Positions 26,330 through 36,944 of a DNA stretch of 64,000 nt are shown here, one piece after another; within the stretch, counting starts at the first letter, position 1, and the number at the start of each line of letters is the position of its first letter. Made by a program: the position numbers and the translations under genes. Under the pieces are notes generated by a model. That model ran no database searches. It saw only the letters and a list, made by a program, of their open reading frames with translations, and was not told the DNA's origin. The stretch covers positions 62,001 through 126,000 of the forward strand of contig JAVDCA010000007.1 in the NCBI GenBank assembly GCA_030848545.1. The letters run 5' to 3'. The stretch comes from Astrobacterium formosum. GTDB lineage: Bacteria > Pseudomonadota > Alphaproteobacteria > Rhizobiales > Xanthobacteraceae.

Positions 26330-26460
26330 CCGGTCGACGTGATATATGAGAATAAATTATGTGCGCTGCAATATACTTATTGCCAGATCACATGATCACG
26401 TATTTGTTATATACGTATATTATGTTAGACATTATAGTTGAATTAATATCATACACTCGT
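26330..26460. promoter_or_regulatory. AT-rich segment with inverted repeats, possible operator
   Basis: The stretch is far richer in A and T than its surroundings and contains GATCACATGATC (arms GATCA and TGATC) and TATATACGTATATT, both near-palindromes. It lies just upstream of the antitoxin-like gene at 25838-26317. Autoregulatory antitoxins commonly bind such palindromes. The composition also suggests acquired DNA. No gene is visible in the rest of the 26318-26659 spacer apart from a hairpin at 26528-26554. Confidence 0.45.
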
Positions 26461-26527
26461 CAATCTGGCATTGCGCCGGAGACCCGGTCGTAACGAGCAC
26501 GCGATATGCGCGAAGATGCGCGACGAC

Positions 26528-26554
26528 ACAGCCGGGGCATCTCCCCCCGGCTGT
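26528..26554. terminator. Hairpin downstream of the small secreted protein gene
   Basis: ACAGCCGGGG (26528-26537) and CCCCGGCTGT (26545-26554) form a perfect ten-base-pair stem around a seven-base loop. It lies about 105 bases past the end of the minus-strand secreted-protein gene. No T-run follows, so a classical rho-independent terminator is not certain. Confidence 0.5.
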
Positions 26555-26659
26555 GCTCGTGCGAACTCTCCGGCGCCGACGCAGGCATGCTCAGGGTCAC
26601 GTGTTGAGCGCCTTGGGAGTCCGGGCGCCGGATGCCGCGAGGTCTCGCCTCGACGCCTC

Positions 26660-26968
26660 CTAGCGGCAGCGCCGCACGCTGCGGTAGATCACCGAACCGT
26701 TGGGCCGCACCACCCGTTCGCGCACCATGCGGCAATGCCTACCTCTCAGGGCACGGCCGAAGCCCGGCGTGCAGATGCGCTTGGTGCGGTAGATGACCCT
26801 GCCACCGGGCCGCACGACGCGCTCGCGCACGGTACGGCAGGCGACGTCCTCCACCAGCGAAGGGGCCTGCGTGACGACGGCCGGATCGTGGAAACGGGCC
26901 GCGGACGCACCCGGCACAGCGGAGAGGAACGCCACCGCGAGGGCGGCAGCAGCAATCGGCATGCGCAT
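26660..26968 (-). CDS. Small secreted protein with two Cys-flanked repeats
   Basis: The 102-residue protein has a signal peptide ending near residue 23 (MRMPIAAAALAVAFLSAVPG then ASA). The mature part holds two copies of a 23-residue unit: CRTVRERVVRPGGRVIYRTK ending RIC, and CRMVRERVVRPNGSVIYRSV ending RRC. Each unit begins and ends with Cys, suggesting two disulfide-closed loops rich in Arg. AGGAG lies nine bases before the ATG at 26968. Function is unknown; periplasmic or secreted location is inferred from the signal. Its high Arg content is unusual beside its neighbours. Confidence 0.8.
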   Translation of the reverse strand: MRMPIAAAALAVAFLSAVPGASAARFHDPAVVTQAPSLVEDVACRTVRERVVRPGGRVIYRTKRICTPGFGRALRGRHCRMVRERVVRPNGSVIYRSVRRCR

Positions 26969-27127
26969 GGAACTTGTCTCCTGATCGACGCCCCTGCCCG
27001 ACAACACGAGCCCGCCTCGCCGGTTCCTGCCGATCAGCGGCACCATGCTGGACCCAGACCCGCCGTCAGAACGTTTCCAAGTACAACGCTGCAACAAGGA
27101 TGGCGTAGAGAATCCGGGAGGACGGCA

Positions 27128-28315
27128 ATGAACCAGGCCACATCGGCGCGCGAGACGACCGAAAGGACGATCCCGTTCGAGACCGAGCAGCTCGACCGGC
27201 TCATGGATCAGGCCGGCTTCGATATCCTGCTCGCGACCTCCAAGCACAACATCCAGTACCTGACCGGCGGCCATCGCTCCCAGTTCTTCGAGACCATGGA
27301 TGCGATCGCTCTGACGCGCTTCCTGCCGGTGTTCGTCTATCGCAAAGGGGCGCCCCGCGAGGCCGTCTATATCGGCCATCGCTTGGAAGCCTCGCAGCTC
27401 GCGGCGACGTCCTTGTGGGTCGGTGACGTCCGTGCCGCCTCGACGGGCACCGTCGACGCCGTCGAACTCGCCGCCGAACGCGTCGACGCAGGCCGGCCGC
27501 TCCGCGTCGGCATCGAAAAGGCGTTCCTGCCGGTCGACGCCGCCGAGGCGCTCGCGCACGCATTGCCAAAGGCGCGGTTCGTCGACGCCACCTGGGCGCT
27601 CGAGCGGTTGCGGGCGAGGAAGTCGGCCTACGAGCTCAAGATGCTGCGCGAGGCAAGCGATCGCGTCGTCGACGCCATGCTGGCCGTGATGGCGACACAA
27701 CCGCCCGGCGCCGGCAAGCGCGCCATCGTGGATGCGCTGCGCCACGAGGAAGCCGCACGCGGCCTCAATTTCGACTACTGCCTGATCACCGCCGGTCGCG
27801 ACCTCAACCGTGCGCCGTCGGAGGCGCGCTGGGAGGCCGGCGAGACCCTCTCGCTCGACTCCGGTGGCAATTATCACGGCTATATCGGCGACGTGTGCCG
27901 CATGGCGGTCCACGGCGGGGCCGACCAGGAACTCGTCGATCTTCTCGCCGAGGTGGAAGCCGTGCAGCAGGCGGCGTTCGCCTCGGTCCGCCCCGGCGCG
28001 CCCGGGCGCGTCATCCATGCCCAGGCCGGGGCGGCCCTCGAACGATGCCGGCATCGCGAGCACATGCATTTCATCGCCCACGGAATGGGGCTCGTGACCC
28101 ACGAGGCGCCGCGCCTGTCCACCCGCGGTCCAGTGCCGTATCCGGACGAGGATTCCAACCTCCCGCTCGAGCCCGGCATGGTCGTATCGGTGGAAACCAC
28201 GCTTCGCCACCCGCGCCGCGGTTTCGTCAAGCTCGAGGACACGGTGGCGGTGACCGCCGTCGGCCACGAGCTGTTCGGCGACCGCGGCCGCGGCTGGAAC
28301 CGGGGCGGTGGCTGA
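27128..28315 (+). CDS. M24-family metallopeptidase (Xaa-Pro aminopeptidase-like)
   Basis: The 395-residue protein has a creatinase-type N-terminal domain (residues 20-165) and a C-terminal pita-bread peptidase domain. The metal ligands are visible as the two Asp in [16 protein letters not shown] (about residue 245-260), the His in [13 protein letters not shown] (about 316-328), and the Glu residues in VVSVETTL and KLEDTVAVT. Such enzymes remove residues ahead of proline or act as creatinase-like hydrolases. GGAGG precedes the ATG by seven bases. The ABC exporter genes follow on the same strand after 118 bases. Confidence 0.88.
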   Translation: MNQATSARETTERTIPFETEQLDRLMDQAGFDILLATSKHNIQYLTGGHRSQFFETMDAIALTRFLPVFVYRKGAPREAVYIGHRLEASQLAATSLWVGDVRAASTGTVDAVELAAERVDAGRPLRVGIEKAFLPVDAAEALAHALPKARFVDATWALERLRARKSAYELKMLREASDRVVDAMLAVMATQPPGAGKRAIVDALRHEEAARGLNFDYCLITAGRDLNRAPSEARWEAGETLSLDSGGNYHGYIGDVCRMAVHGGADQELVDLLAEVEAVQQAAFASVRPGAPGRVIHAQAGAALERCRHREHMHFIAHGMGLVTHEAPRLSTRGPVPYPDEDSNLPLEPGMVVSVETTLRHPRRGFVKLEDTVAVTAVGHELFGDRGRGWNRGGG

Positions 28316-28433
28316 TAAGCCGGCGTCTGTTCCGAAAGGGAACTTGAGGCGGTTGCAATCTCGCGGCGGCGTCCTTATCTCGGCCGAACGGTCTGGCGCG
28401 TGCGCGCGCCCCCTCCCCAGCGCCGAGCCCCCG

Positions 28434-29369
28434 ATGCAACCAGTCATCTCGATCCGCAATCTTTCCAAGACCTATGCGTCGGGGTTCCAGGCCCTCAAGG
28501 GCATCGATCTCGACATCCAGCGCAGCGAGATCTTCGCCCTCCTAGGACCCAACGGCGCCGGCAAGACGACCCTGATCGGCATCGTCTGCGGCATTGTCAA
28601 CGCCACCACCGGCACGGTGACCATCGACGGTCACGACCATGCGCGCGACTACCGCGCCGCCCGCTCCTTGATCGGTCTCGTGCCGCAGGAACTCACTACC
28701 GATTCCTTCGAAACGCCGCCTGCCACCATGGCGTTCTCGCGCGGGTTGTTCGGGAAAAAGCGCGACGACGCCCATATCGAGAAGGTCCTCAAGGCCTTGT
28801 CGCTGTGGGACAAGCGCGACGCCAAGATCATGACCCTGTCGGGCGGCATGAAGCGACGCGTCCTCATCGCCAAGGCGCTCGCCCACGAGCCGGAGATCCT
28901 GTTCCTCGACGAGCCGACCGCGGGCGTCGACGTCGAGTTGAGGAAAGACATGTGGGCGGTGGTGCGGGATCTGCGTGCATCCGGCGTCACCATCATCCTC
29001 ACCACCCATTACATCGACGAAGCCGAGGAGATGGCCGATCGCGTCGGCGTCATCAATCGGGGCGAGATCATCCTGGTGGAGGAAAAGCGCGCCCTGATGA
29101 AGAAACTCGGCCAGAAGCAGCTCACCCTCGAACTCGTCGCCCCCGTCGATGCGTTGCCGGCGACGCTTGATCGTTACAAGCTCGCCATCACGGCCGGCGG
29201 CCGCGAACTGGTCTACACTTACGATTCCCGCCGCGACAGGGCGAACGGTGAACACACCGGAATCACAGCCCTTCTCGAAGACCTCAAGGATTCCGGCATC
29301 CGATTCTCCGATTTGCGCACCAGCCAGTCGTCCCTCGAGGACATCTTCGTCAGCCTGGTGAGGAACTGA
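28434..29369 (+). CDS. ABC exporter ATP-binding protein (YadG-like)
   Basis: The ATPase has Walker [10 protein letters not shown] (about residue 39-47), signature [15 protein letters not shown] (about 137-151) and Walker [13 protein letters not shown] (about 157-168). The 311-residue length and the C-terminal extension match the YadG/CcmA branch of drug or polysaccharide exporters. ATG at 28434 is preferred because it starts the conserved [12 protein letters not shown]; a GTG at 28308 overlapping the peptidase stop is the alternative. It pairs with the ABC-2 permease at 29493. The exported substrate is unknown. Confidence 0.92.
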   Translation: MQPVISIRNLSKTYASGFQALKGIDLDIQRSEIFALLGPNGAGKTTLIGIVCGIVNATTGTVTIDGHDHARDYRAARSLIGLVPQELTTDSFETPPATMAFSRGLFGKKRDDAHIEKVLKALSLWDKRDAKIMTLSGGMKRRVLIAKALAHEPEILFLDEPTAGVDVELRKDMWAVVRDLRASGVTIILTTHYIDEAEEMADRVGVINRGEIILVEEKRALMKKLGQKQLTLELVAPVDALPATLDRYKLAITAGGRELVYTYDSRRDRANGEHTGITALLEDLKDSGIRFSDLRTSQSSLEDIFVSLVRN

Positions 29370-29393
29370 TGCGCCGCCGCTTGCCGCAGCCGA

Positions 29394-29420
29394 CTCCCTC
29401 TCCCCTGCGGGGAGAGGGAG
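29394..29420. repeat. Perfect 12-base-pair hairpin between the ABC genes
   Basis: CTCCCTCTCCCC and GGGGAGAGGGAG form a perfect stem around a TGC loop. Similar CCCTCTCCCC...GGGGAGAGGG hairpins occur at 38211-38246 and, less perfectly, near 21060-21095, so this is a recurring short repeat in the genome. Inside the ABC operon it may lower expression of the permease relative to the ATPase, which is inference. Confidence 0.75.
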
Positions 29421-29492
29421 AACGGGTCCCGAGCCAAATGAATTTGCGGCTCTGCCCCGCAAACGCGGAAACGAGAAGATAGGGACAAGATC

Positions 29493-30254
29493 ATGAACTG
29501 GCACGCCGTCCACGCGATCTACCATTTCGAGATGGCGCGCACGGCGCGCACGCTGTTGCAGAGCATCGTCTCGCCGGTCCTGTCCACGTCGCTCTATTTC
29601 GTCGTCTTCGGTGCCGCCATCGGGTCGCGCATCGCCGAGATCGACGGCGTCGCCTACGGGGCCTTCATCGTCCCCGGGCTGATCATGCTGCTCTTGTTGA
29701 CTCAGAGCGTCGCCAACGCCTCGTTCGGCATCTATTTCCCCCGCTTCGTCGGCACCATATTCGAGATCCTGTCGGCGCCGGTGTCGTTCTTCGAAATCGT
29801 GCTCGGTTATGTGGGGGCGGCAGCCACCAAGTCGATCATCCTCGGCGTCATCATCCTCATGACATCGGCACTGTTCGTGCCGATCCGCATCGAGCACCCG
29901 GCCTGGATGCTCGCCTTCCTGGTGCTGACCGCGGTCAACTTCTCACTGCTCGGCTTCATCCTCGGCATCTGGGCCGACGGTTTCGAAAAACTGCAGGTGA
30001 TCCCGCTCCTGGTGATCACGCCGCTGAGCTTCCTGGGCGGCACCTTCTATTCCATTTCGGTGTTGCCGCCCTTCTGGCAGACGGTGGCGTTGTTCAACCC
30101 GGCCGTCTACCTGATCAGCGGCTTTCGCTGGAGCTTCTTCGGCGTCGGCGACGTCGACGTGCGCCTGAGCATGGCGGCGACGCTCGCCTTCCTGGCCGCC
30201 TGCCTCGTCGTCATTGGCTGGATTTTCCGCACCGGCTATCGCCTCAAGGCGTGA
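29493..30254 (+). CDS. ABC-2 type exporter permease (YadH-like)
   Basis: The 253-residue membrane protein has six hydrophobic segments and the ABC-2 signature region: [20 protein letters not shown] (about residue 175-194) followed by [16 protein letters not shown]. Length and motifs match YadH and NodJ-type permeases, which work with a single ATPase in export. It follows the ATPase gene by 123 bases that include a hairpin. With the preceding gene it probably forms a homodimeric exporter. Confidence 0.92.
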   Translation: MNWHAVHAIYHFEMARTARTLLQSIVSPVLSTSLYFVVFGAAIGSRIAEIDGVAYGAFIVPGLIMLLLLTQSVANASFGIYFPRFVGTIFEILSAPVSFFEIVLGYVGAAATKSIILGVIILMTSALFVPIRIEHPAWMLAFLVLTAVNFSLLGFILGIWADGFEKLQVIPLLVITPLSFLGGTFYSISVLPPFWQTVALFNPAVYLISGFRWSFFGVGDVDVRLSMAATLAFLAACLVVIGWIFRTGYRLKA

Positions 30255-30271
30255 GGACGTTAGCGCCCCCG

Positions 30272-30454
30272 TCAGTGGTCGCGGCCGGTTGTCGCCTTGG
30301 CGGGCTTGGGTTCCTCGAAGGGAAAATTCACGACCGTGCCGCAGAAAACGCATTCATAGGTGTCGTCGGCAGTGCTGCGCGCGTCGTCCTTGCGGCTCAC
30401 CATGGCGACGCCACAACGGGGACAAGTGCGGACAAGCGGTCTTTCTTTCGTCAT
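30272..30454 (-). CDS. Small zinc-ribbon protein
   Basis: The 60-residue protein contains CPRCGVAMVSRKDD and then YECVFCGTVVNFPF, two Cys pairs 24 residues apart forming a zinc ribbon. The tail is Lys/Pro-rich. It lies tail to tail with the ABC permease gene with an 17-base gap. Function is unknown. The regular CxxC spacing and lack of stop codons support a real gene. Confidence 0.65.
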   Translation of the reverse strand: MTKERPLVRTCPRCGVAMVSRKDDARSTADDTYECVFCGTVVNFPFEEPKPAKATTGRDH

Positions 30455-30625
30455 ATGGGGTGGATTTTAGGCTGACGCCGTGCCGATCGCCATTCGGGCA
30501 TGGTCCTTAGGGAAGTCCGCGCATGGCGAAAGCGACTCCACATGGGGTTCGCAATTCTGCTAACCTCGCCATCCAACATCCCGGGCGAGGTCGAACTCGT
30601 CGAGGAACCACAAGGAGGAGCCGTG

Positions 30626-30775
30626 ATGGCGCTCAAGGCCCGACGACGCCCGACGTGGAAATCCCACAAGAAGCTCACGGCGCCGCCGCGGGAGACCCCT
30701 CCCGCCCGCGTGCCACAGAAGGCTGCCGGCAAACCGGCGCGCCGGCGCACTCAAGCGGACGCCTCCGAGACGTGA
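30626..30775 (+). CDS. Small basic hypothetical protein, 49 residues
   Basis: The reading frame begins MALKARRRPTWKSHKKLTAP and is rich in Lys, Arg and Pro. AAGGAGG precedes the ATG by about seven to nine bases, an excellent ribosome-binding site, which is the main support. A longer frame from 30500 lacks such a site. No similarity was recognised. The gene lies 61 bases before the DUF1772-like membrane protein on the same strand. Confidence 0.5.
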   Translation: MALKARRRPTWKSHKKLTAPPRETPPARVPQKAAGKPARRRTQADASET

Positions 30776-30836
30776 TATCATCACCGTTGCTGGAGCTATG
30801 TTGGGACCCCCATAGTGGACATTTGAGGAGGGCCCG

Positions 30837-31274
30837 ATGCGACCCGCCCTGATCGCCTTTGCGGCCGCCTGCTCATTCCTCGGCGCCGCCCTGTACATCA
30901 CCATCGTGGAACAACCGGCCCGCATGGCGCTGACGCCACGGGCCATGGTCGAGGAGTGGCAACCCAGCAGCCGCCGCGGCTTCGTCATGCTGTCGGCGGT
31001 CGCCCTCCTGGCCGCAGTGCTCGCCTATGTGGATTTCGCTGCCAGCCGTGACGCCCGGCTTTTGGCCGGGGGCACGGTGATGCTCGCGAGTTGGCTCTAT
31101 GCCTTCTTCGTAGTCGTGCCGGTGGACGTGATGATCGTTTCGCTGCCGGCCGAACGGGCCCGCACGGCCGTGCGCGAACTGATGCGCGAATGGGGCCTGC
31201 TCGAATGGGGCCAGACCGTGATCGCAGCAGCCGCCTGCCTGCTGCTCGGCTGGGTCATCGCCCAGCCGGCCTAA
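30837..31274 (+). CDS. DUF1772-like four-helix membrane protein
   Basis: The 145-residue protein has four hydrophobic segments (about residues 3-22, 50-68, 78-100 and 122-142). The first is followed by GAALYITIVEQPARMAL, a pattern shared with DUF1772/anthrone-oxygenase-like proteins, in which the GxxxYxxxVExPAR motif is conserved. GAGG precedes the ATG. Function in bacteria is not established. It stands alone between a small basic gene and the DUF2336 gene. Confidence 0.7.
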   Translation: MRPALIAFAAACSFLGAALYITIVEQPARMALTPRAMVEEWQPSSRRGFVMLSAVALLAAVLAYVDFAASRDARLLAGGTVMLASWLYAFFVVVPVDVMIVSLPAERARTAVRELMREWGLLEWGQTVIAAAACLLLGWVIAQPA

Positions 31275-31463
31275 GTTCGCGCCGGGCTCTTGTCCCGGAT
31301 GCGCGAGCGCCATGCTGCATCCTGATATCGCGCCTAGCGGAAGACTTTAACCTGTTCTCAACCGTGGTGAAGAACTCAGCGTCACCATCGCTCCGGCATC
31401 GACCGATCTGACATTTTTACTGTTCAAGATGGGCCGTATACGAGCCGTCCTGCATTCGAGGCC

Positions 31464-32555
31464 ATGACCGACCTATCCGTCATCCAAACCCTGGAAGGAG
31501 CACTCGCTTCCGCCGATCCGGCGCGGCGCGAGGCCGTCCTGACCCATGTCACCGACATGTTCGTCGGTGGCTGCGGCCACTACAGCCCCGTCCAGGTGGA
31601 ATTGTTCGACCAGGTATTCCTGAAACTCTCACGCGACATCGAGCTGCGCGCCCGCCGCCGCCTGGCCGAGCGCCTGGCGAGCGCCGAGCACGTGCCGGCC
31701 GCCACGGCCCGCGAACTGGCCCACGATCCGTCGGCCGAGGTCGCCGCGCCGATCCTTCGCAACGTGCTGCAGCTCGACGATTCCGACATCATCGCGGTCG
31801 CCAGCAATGGCAGCGACGACCACCTGCTCGCCATTTCCGGCCGCGCCCATATCGGCGAGGCCGTGACCAACGTTCTGGTCGATCGTGGCAGCCCCGAGGT
31901 TGCTCGCGAACTCGCCGGCAACGACAGCGCGAAATTGTCGGACACCAGCTTCGGCAAACTGGTCGCCCGCGCCGATGCCGATCCCATGCTCGCGGCTGCG
32001 GTCGGCACCCGGCGCGACATTCCGCGCCATCACTTCGTCGCCCTGATTCGTAATGCCAGCGCGGCCGTGCGCATCAAGCTCGCCACCGCCGAGCCGGATT
32101 TCGCCCGGGAAGTCAGCGACACTGTCGCCGACATCGTCGCCCAGATCGGGCGCGAGGCCGGGATCGTCTCCACCGATCCGGCGGCCGCCAGGGCAGAAGC
32201 GGCGCGCCTGATGCATCCCGAACGTTCCGGAGACTTCGACACCGCCGCCGCCGCGCGCGCCCGCAAGCTCGACCAGACCGTGACGGCTTTGTCCCTGCTC
32301 GGTCATGTGCCGCACGACGTCGCCGAGCGGGCGTTGTTGGAAGACAAGCCGGACATACTGATGATCATCGCCAAGGTCGGCGGCCTGTCGTGGAAGTCGC
32401 TCAAGGACATGTTGCACATCCATGCCAGGCACGAGCTCGATATCGACGAGCTCCTGCGTGCCCGCAAGGATTACGAGCACCTGCAGGTGGAGACCGCCCG
32501 CGAGGTGCTGGCCCGCTACCGCGCCCGCCTCGTCGAGGAGCGGGCGGCCGGATAA
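31464..32555 (+). CDS. DUF2336 domain-containing protein
   Basis: The 363-residue helical protein begins MTDLSVIQTLEGALASADPA and has the regular helical hairpins of DUF2336, an alphaproteobacterial family with HEAT-like repeats. Conserved stretches include LRARRRLAERLASAEHVPAA (about 57-76), HDPSAEVAAPIL and the C-terminal LSWKSLKDMLHIHA. No signal peptide or membrane segment is present. The function of the family is poorly known; links to cell-cycle and motility regulation have been suggested for some members. It converges on the RND transporter with a one-base gap. Confidence 0.88.
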   Translation: MTDLSVIQTLEGALASADPARREAVLTHVTDMFVGGCGHYSPVQVELFDQVFLKLSRDIELRARRRLAERLASAEHVPAATARELAHDPSAEVAAPILRNVLQLDDSDIIAVASNGSDDHLLAISGRAHIGEAVTNVLVDRGSPEVARELAGNDSAKLSDTSFGKLVARADADPMLAAAVGTRRDIPRHHFVALIRNASAAVRIKLATAEPDFAREVSDTVADIVAQIGREAGIVSTDPAAARAEAARLMHPERSGDFDTAAAARARKLDQTVTALSLLGHVPHDVAERALLEDKPDILMIIAKVGGLSWKSLKDMLHIHARHELDIDELLRARKDYEHLQVETAREVLARYRARLVEERAAG

Positions 32556-32556
32556 C

Positions 32557-35500
32557 TCAGTGCGCCGCTGTCGTCTTGGCATTGCGGCCCACGAGTCCGT
32601 GCGCACGTTCGCGCAGCGACTGGAAGACCACGTAAAGTCCCGGAATGACGAAAATGCCGGCGCAGCTCGCCGCCAGCATGCCGCCGAACACGGCGGTGCC
32701 GACGGCACGCTGGGTCGCCTGCCCGGCCCCGCTGGCCATCACGAGCGGCACCAGGCCGAGGATGAAGGCGAACGACGTCATCATCACGGCGCGGAAGCGC
32801 AGCCGCGCGCCGAGCACGGCCGCTTCGACGATGTCACGGCCCTGGGCGCGCTGCTCCATGGCGAATTCGACGATCAGGATGGCGTTCTTGGCGGCGAGCG
32901 CGATGAGGACGACGATGCCGATCTGGGCGAACACATTGTTGTCGAGGCCGGAGATCAGGAGCGCCGCCATGGCGCCGAACAGGCCGACCGCGACCGACAA
33001 CAGCACCGCGATGGGGATCGTCCAGCTCTCGTAAAGCCCGACCAGGAACAGATAGGCGAACAGCACGGCGAGCGCGAGGATGAAGGCCGTCTGGCCGGCG
33101 GCAGCCTTCTCCTGCAGGGCCGTACCGGTCCATTCGTAACCGTAGCCGGCCGGCAGCGTCTTGGCGCTCAGTTCCTCCATGGCGGCGAGAGCTTCACCGC
33201 TGGAACGGCCCGGCGCCGGCCCGCCCTGGAGCGTCACCGAGCGCAGATTGTTGTAGCGCACGATACTCGACGGCGCGACCACGAGCCGGATGTCGGCGAA
33301 AGCCTGGATCGGCACCAGATCGCCAGCCGAAGAACGCACGCGGGTGCGGAAGACATCGTCGGCGCGCATGCGATCGGCGGCCCGGGCCTGTACGTTGACC
33401 TGCCAAGTGCGGCCGAACAGGTTCATGTCGTTCACGTAACTGCCGCCCATGGCGGTCTGCATGGCGGTGAACACGTCCTTGACCTTGACGCCGAGGGTTT
33501 CGGCCCTTTCGCGATCGAGATCGAGGAAGACTTGCGGCGTCGACGCCCCGTAGGTGGTGAAGACGCCTTCGAGGCGCGGTTCTGCCGCCGCCGCGACCAT
33601 CAGGCCGCGGGCAACCCCGGCGATCTCGGCGGGCGCCGCCCCAGCAAGGCTTTCGAGTTGGTATTCGAAGCCAGAGCCAGTCCCCAGCCCGAGAATGGGC
33701 GGCAGATTGAACACGAAGACGTTGGCGGCGGCGATGCTTCGGAATTGCTGCGCAAGACCATGCAGCACGGCGAACACGCTCGCCGACTTGTCCTTGCGCT
33801 CCTCGAACGGCTTCAAGCCGACGATCAGCAGCGCCTTGTTGGGCAGCGAGAGCCCATCGAGCATGCTGTATCCGACGACGGTGAACAGGCCGGCGACGGC
33901 GGGATTGGCGCGCACGGCGGTCTCGACCTCGGCGACCACGGCGGCGGTGCGGTTGAGCGAAGAGGCGTCGGGAAGCTGCACCTCTCCCATGAACGCACCC
34001 TGGTCTTCCTGGGGGAGGAAGCCGCTCGGAACCAGACGGCTCAGGCCTCCGGCCGCGACCGCAAATCCGACGATCAGCACCACGGTGACCACCACACGCC
34101 GGGCGATGCGCTCGACAATGCGGCCATAGCCGTCACGGACCTTGTCGATGCCGGTTTGCAGCCAGGCGATCACGCCCCGCGGCGGACCGCCGTGCCGGAG
34201 CAGCAGAGAGCACAGGGCCGGCGACAGCGTGAGGGCATTGAGGGCGGAAATCAGCATCGCGACCGACACCGCCACCGCGAACTGCTGATAGAGCTGGCCG
34301 GTGATGCCGGGAATGAAGGCGGTCGGCACGAATACCGACAGCAGCACCAGGGTGATGGCGAGGATGGGCGCGGTGATCTCGCCCATGGCCTTCTCGGTCG
34401 CTTGCGCCGGCGTCAGGTCCGGCTCCGCCGCCATGACGCGCTCGACATTCTCCACCACCACGATGGCATCATCGACCACGATGCCGATGGCCAAAACGAG
34501 CGCCAGCAGCGAGATGGTGTTGGCGGAAAAGCCGAAGGCGAGCATGGCCGCGAACGTGCCGATGAGTGCCACCGGCACGGCGATGATGGGAACCAGGGTG
34601 GCGCGTAGATTGCCGAGGAAGACGAACACCACGATCGCCACCAGCACAAAGGCCTCGAACAGCGTGTGCACGACGCTCTCGATGGTCTTCTCGACGAACA
34701 CGGTGGTGTCGTACATGACGTCGTCGGAGACGCCGGAGGGGAAGCGCGCCGCAAGGACCTTCATGGCGTTCCTGACGCCCTTGGCGACCGCGATGGCGTT
34801 GGCACCGGGCGACTGGTAGATGGCGATGCCGGCCGCCGGCCTGCCGTTGTAACGGCCGTAGGAGTCGCTCGTCTTCGAGCCGAGCTCCACCTTGCCGATG
34901 TCCTTGATCCTGACGAGCGAGCCGTCCTTGGTGGCGCGGACGACGATGTTCTCGAATTCGGCCACCGACGACAGCCGCCCGAGCGCGGTGACGGAGAGCT
35001 GGAAGTCGACCTCGTCGGTGAGCGGCGCCGCGCCGACGCGCCCGACCGCCGCCTGGACGTTCTGCGAATTCAGCGCCTGGATGACGTCCTGGGGGGCGAT
35101 GTCCAGGCTCGCCATGCGCTCCATGTCGAGCCACACCCGCATGGAATAGTCGAGCGCGCCGAACAGCATGGCCTGGCCGACGCCGGGCACGCGGGCGAGC
35201 GTGTCGATGACGTTGATGGTGGCGTAGTTGGACAGGAACAGGCCGTCGCGCGAACTGTCGGGCGAATGCAGCACGACGACTTGCAGGAGCGCCGACGACT
35301 GCTTGCTGGTGGTGACGCCGAGCTGCTGCACCTCGGCCGGCAGATTCGAAGTCGCCTGGTTGACCCGGTTCATCACGTTGACCGTGTTGAGGTCCGGATC
35401 GGAACCGACCTGGAAGCTGACGGTGAGCGTGTAGGAACCGTCGCTGCCCGAGGTGGACTTCATGTAGATCATCTTCTCGACGCCGTTGACCTGCGCCTCG

Positions 35501-35697
35501 ATGACCTGGGCGACGCTCGCCTCCACGGCGGCGGCATTGGCGCCCGGATAGGTCGCCCGCACCTGCACCTGCGGCGGCACGATGTCGGGAAACTGGGCGA
35601 CCGGCAGAGAGCGCAGCGCGATCAGCCCCGCCACCGTGATCACGATGGAGATCACGAAAGCGAGCCGCGGCCGGCGGATGAACACGGACGAGATCAT
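32557..35697 (-). CDS. RND multidrug efflux inner-membrane pump (HAE-1 type)
   Basis: The 1046-residue proton-driven pump has the RND pattern: N-terminal helix after [14 protein letters not shown], a large periplasmic porter loop, six helices, a second porter loop and six more helices. The proton-relay pair is in [17 protein letters not shown] (about residue 400-416). It is closest in layout to AcrB/MexB/MexF pumps. Met at 35697 begins the family-typical [10 protein letters not shown]; the in-frame extension from 35781 is not conserved. The adaptor gene lies 146 bases upstream on the same strand. No outer-membrane channel gene is adjacent. Confidence 0.95.
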   Translation of the reverse strand: MISSVFIRRPRLAFVISIVITVAGLIALRSLPVAQFPDIVPPQVQVRATYPGANAAAVEASVAQVIEAQVNGVEKMIYMKSTSGSDGSYTLTVSFQVGSDPDLNTVNVMNRVNQATSNLPAEVQQLGVTTSKQSSALLQVVVLHSPDSSRDGLFLSNYATINVIDTLARVPGVGQAMLFGALDYSMRVWLDMERMASLDIAPQDVIQALNSQNVQAAVGRVGAAPLTDEVDFQLSVTALGRLSSVAEFENIVVRATKDGSLVRIKDIGKVELGSKTSDSYGRYNGRPAAGIAIYQSPGANAIAVAKGVRNAMKVLAARFPSGVSDDVMYDTTVFVEKTIESVVHTLFEAFVLVAIVVFVFLGNLRATLVPIIAVPVALIGTFAAMLAFGFSANTISLLALVLAIGIVVDDAIVVVENVERVMAAEPDLTPAQATEKAMGEITAPILAITLVLLSVFVPTAFIPGITGQLYQQFAVAVSVAMLISALNALTLSPALCSLLLRHGGPPRGVIAWLQTGIDKVRDGYGRIVERIARRVVVTVVLIVGFAVAAGGLSRLVPSGFLPQEDQGAFMGEVQLPDASSLNRTAAVVAEVETAVRANPAVAGLFTVVGYSMLDGLSLPNKALLIVGLKPFEERKDKSASVFAVLHGLAQQFRSIAAANVFVFNLPPILGLGTGSGFEYQLESLAGAAPAEIAGVARGLMVAAAAEPRLEGVFTTYGASTPQVFLDLDRERAETLGVKVKDVFTAMQTAMGGSYVNDMNLFGRTWQVNVQARAADRMRADDVFRTRVRSSAGDLVPIQAFADIRLVVAPSSIVRYNNLRSVTLQGGPAPGRSSGEALAAMEELSAKTLPAGYGYEWTGTALQEKAAAGQTAFILALAVLFAYLFLVGLYESWTIPIAVLLSVAVGLFGAMAALLISGLDNNVFAQIGIVVLIALAAKNAILIVEFAMEQRAQGRDIVEAAVLGARLRFRAVMMTSFAFILGLVPLVMASGAGQATQRAVGTAVFGGMLAASCAGIFVIPGLYVVFQSLRERAHGLVGRNAKTTAAH

Positions 35698-35843
35698 GAC
35701 GGGGTGCCCGCTGGGGTCGTGTTGAGGTGATGCAGTAGCGTCTCGACAGGCGACACTGGATCGCTTCGCCGCGCTCGCCATGACGGGTGCGTCGCCGTCA
35801 ATCCGGGCGCGACAAGGCGAAGCCTGCGTCGGTGCGACATGGC

Positions 35844-36944
35844 CTAGCTCTTCGGCGCCGGCATCGCTTGCGGAACGACCTTGATGCCCGGCCGCACGCG
35901 TTGCTGGCCCTGGACGATGACGCGTTCGCCGGCATTGACGCCGTCTTCGACCACGACCGCCCCTTCCCGGCTGGAACCGAGCTTGACCCGCCGCTGCTCG
36001 ACCACATCGCCATTGCCGACCACGAAGACGTACGCACCCGCCTGATCGTTGGTGATGGCGGCCTGCGGGATGGTCAGCACCTTGCCGGTGTCATGCTGCT
36101 CGATGACGATTCGGACCGTCTGGCCATCGGTCAGTGTTCGGTCGGGATTGGCGAAGACCGCCCGCACGATCTGGCCGTCGGTACGCGGATCCACCTGGAC
36201 GTCCAGAAAATCGACCTGGCCGGGCGTCGCCAACAGGCTGCCGTCGGCCAGGCGGGCGCGGACATGGAAGGTCTTTTGCCCGGTGTCCCGTCGCACCTCC
36301 AGGAGTTCGCGCTGGGTGACCGGGAAGAGCACATACATCTCTTCCTCGCGCACCACGGTGGCGAGCGTCGACGTGTCGGTGCCCACCAGGTTGCCGGGCG
36401 ACACGGCAGCCCGCCCGATGCGGCCCGCCATGGGCGACTTGATCTGCGTATAGGAGAGCTTGATCTCAGCCTCCTGCAGCGCCGCCTTGGCTTCGAGGAC
36501 GGCGGCCTGCGCCTGGGCGTCGTCGGCGACACGCTGGTCCAGTTGCGCCTGGGAAGCGGTGTCGCGGGCGGTGAGATCGCGGGTGCGATCAAGTTGGAGC
36601 TTGGAGTTCTGGGCTCGCGCCACGGCGGCGGCAAGCTGCGCCTTGCGCTGGTTGACAGCCGCTTCGTAGGGCTCAGGTTCGATGGTGAACAGCACCTGGT
36701 CCTTGGTGACCATCTCGCCATCCTTGAACTGGCGCGCACCGAGGAAACCCTGGACGCGGGCGCGCAGCTCGACCTTATCTGTCGCCTGCACGCGTCCGAT
36801 GAATTGGCCCTGCTGGACCAATGGTTTGAGTTCTACCGCCTGGACCAGGACGGCGGGCGGTGGAGCCGTCTGCGCCATCGCCGCGGACGCCACGCACAGG
36901 ATAGAGATCGCCAGCCCCAATGCCCGGCTGCGGTGCCTCGCCAT
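35844..36944 (-). CDS. RND efflux periplasmic adaptor (AcrA/MexA type)
   Basis: The 366-residue protein has an N-terminal signal peptide (cleavage after ASAAMA, about residue 25), lipoyl and hairpin regions ([20 protein letters not shown] and a Gln/Ala-rich coiled coil from about 90 to 160), beta-barrel and membrane-proximal domains. It links the RND pump to an outer-membrane channel. GGAGG lies five bases before Met 36944, which excludes the Met at 36974. It forms an operon with the pump gene. No repressor gene is adjacent, so its control is unclear. Confidence 0.94.
   Translation of the reverse strand: MARHRSRALGLAISILCVASAAMAQTAPPPAVLVQAVELKPLVQQGQFIGRVQATDKVELRARVQGFLGARQFKDGEMVTKDQVLFTIEPEPYEAAVNQRKAQLAAAVARAQNSKLQLDRTRDLTARDTASQAQLDQRVADDAQAQAAVLEAKAALQEAEIKLSYTQIKSPMAGRIGRAAVSPGNLVGTDTSTLATVVREEEMYVLFPVTQRELLEVRRDTGQKTFHVRARLADGSLLATPGQVDFLDVQVDPRTDGQIVRAVFANPDRTLTDGQTVRIVIEQHDTGKVLTIPQAAITNDQAGAYVFVVGNGDVVEQRRVKLGSSREGAVVVEDGVNAGERVIVQGQQRVRPGIKVVPQAMPAPKS

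Noticed and set aside
26969-28468. Upstream part of a 602-codon minus-strand open frame
   Set aside because: It lies over the M24 peptidase gene on the other strand. Only its last 102 codons (26660-26968), with their own ribosome-binding site and signal peptide, look real.
29394-29420. ABC operon hairpin as a rho-independent terminator
   Set aside because: It lies inside an operon, no T-run follows, and similar hairpins recur elsewhere, so it is listed as a repeat rather than a terminator.
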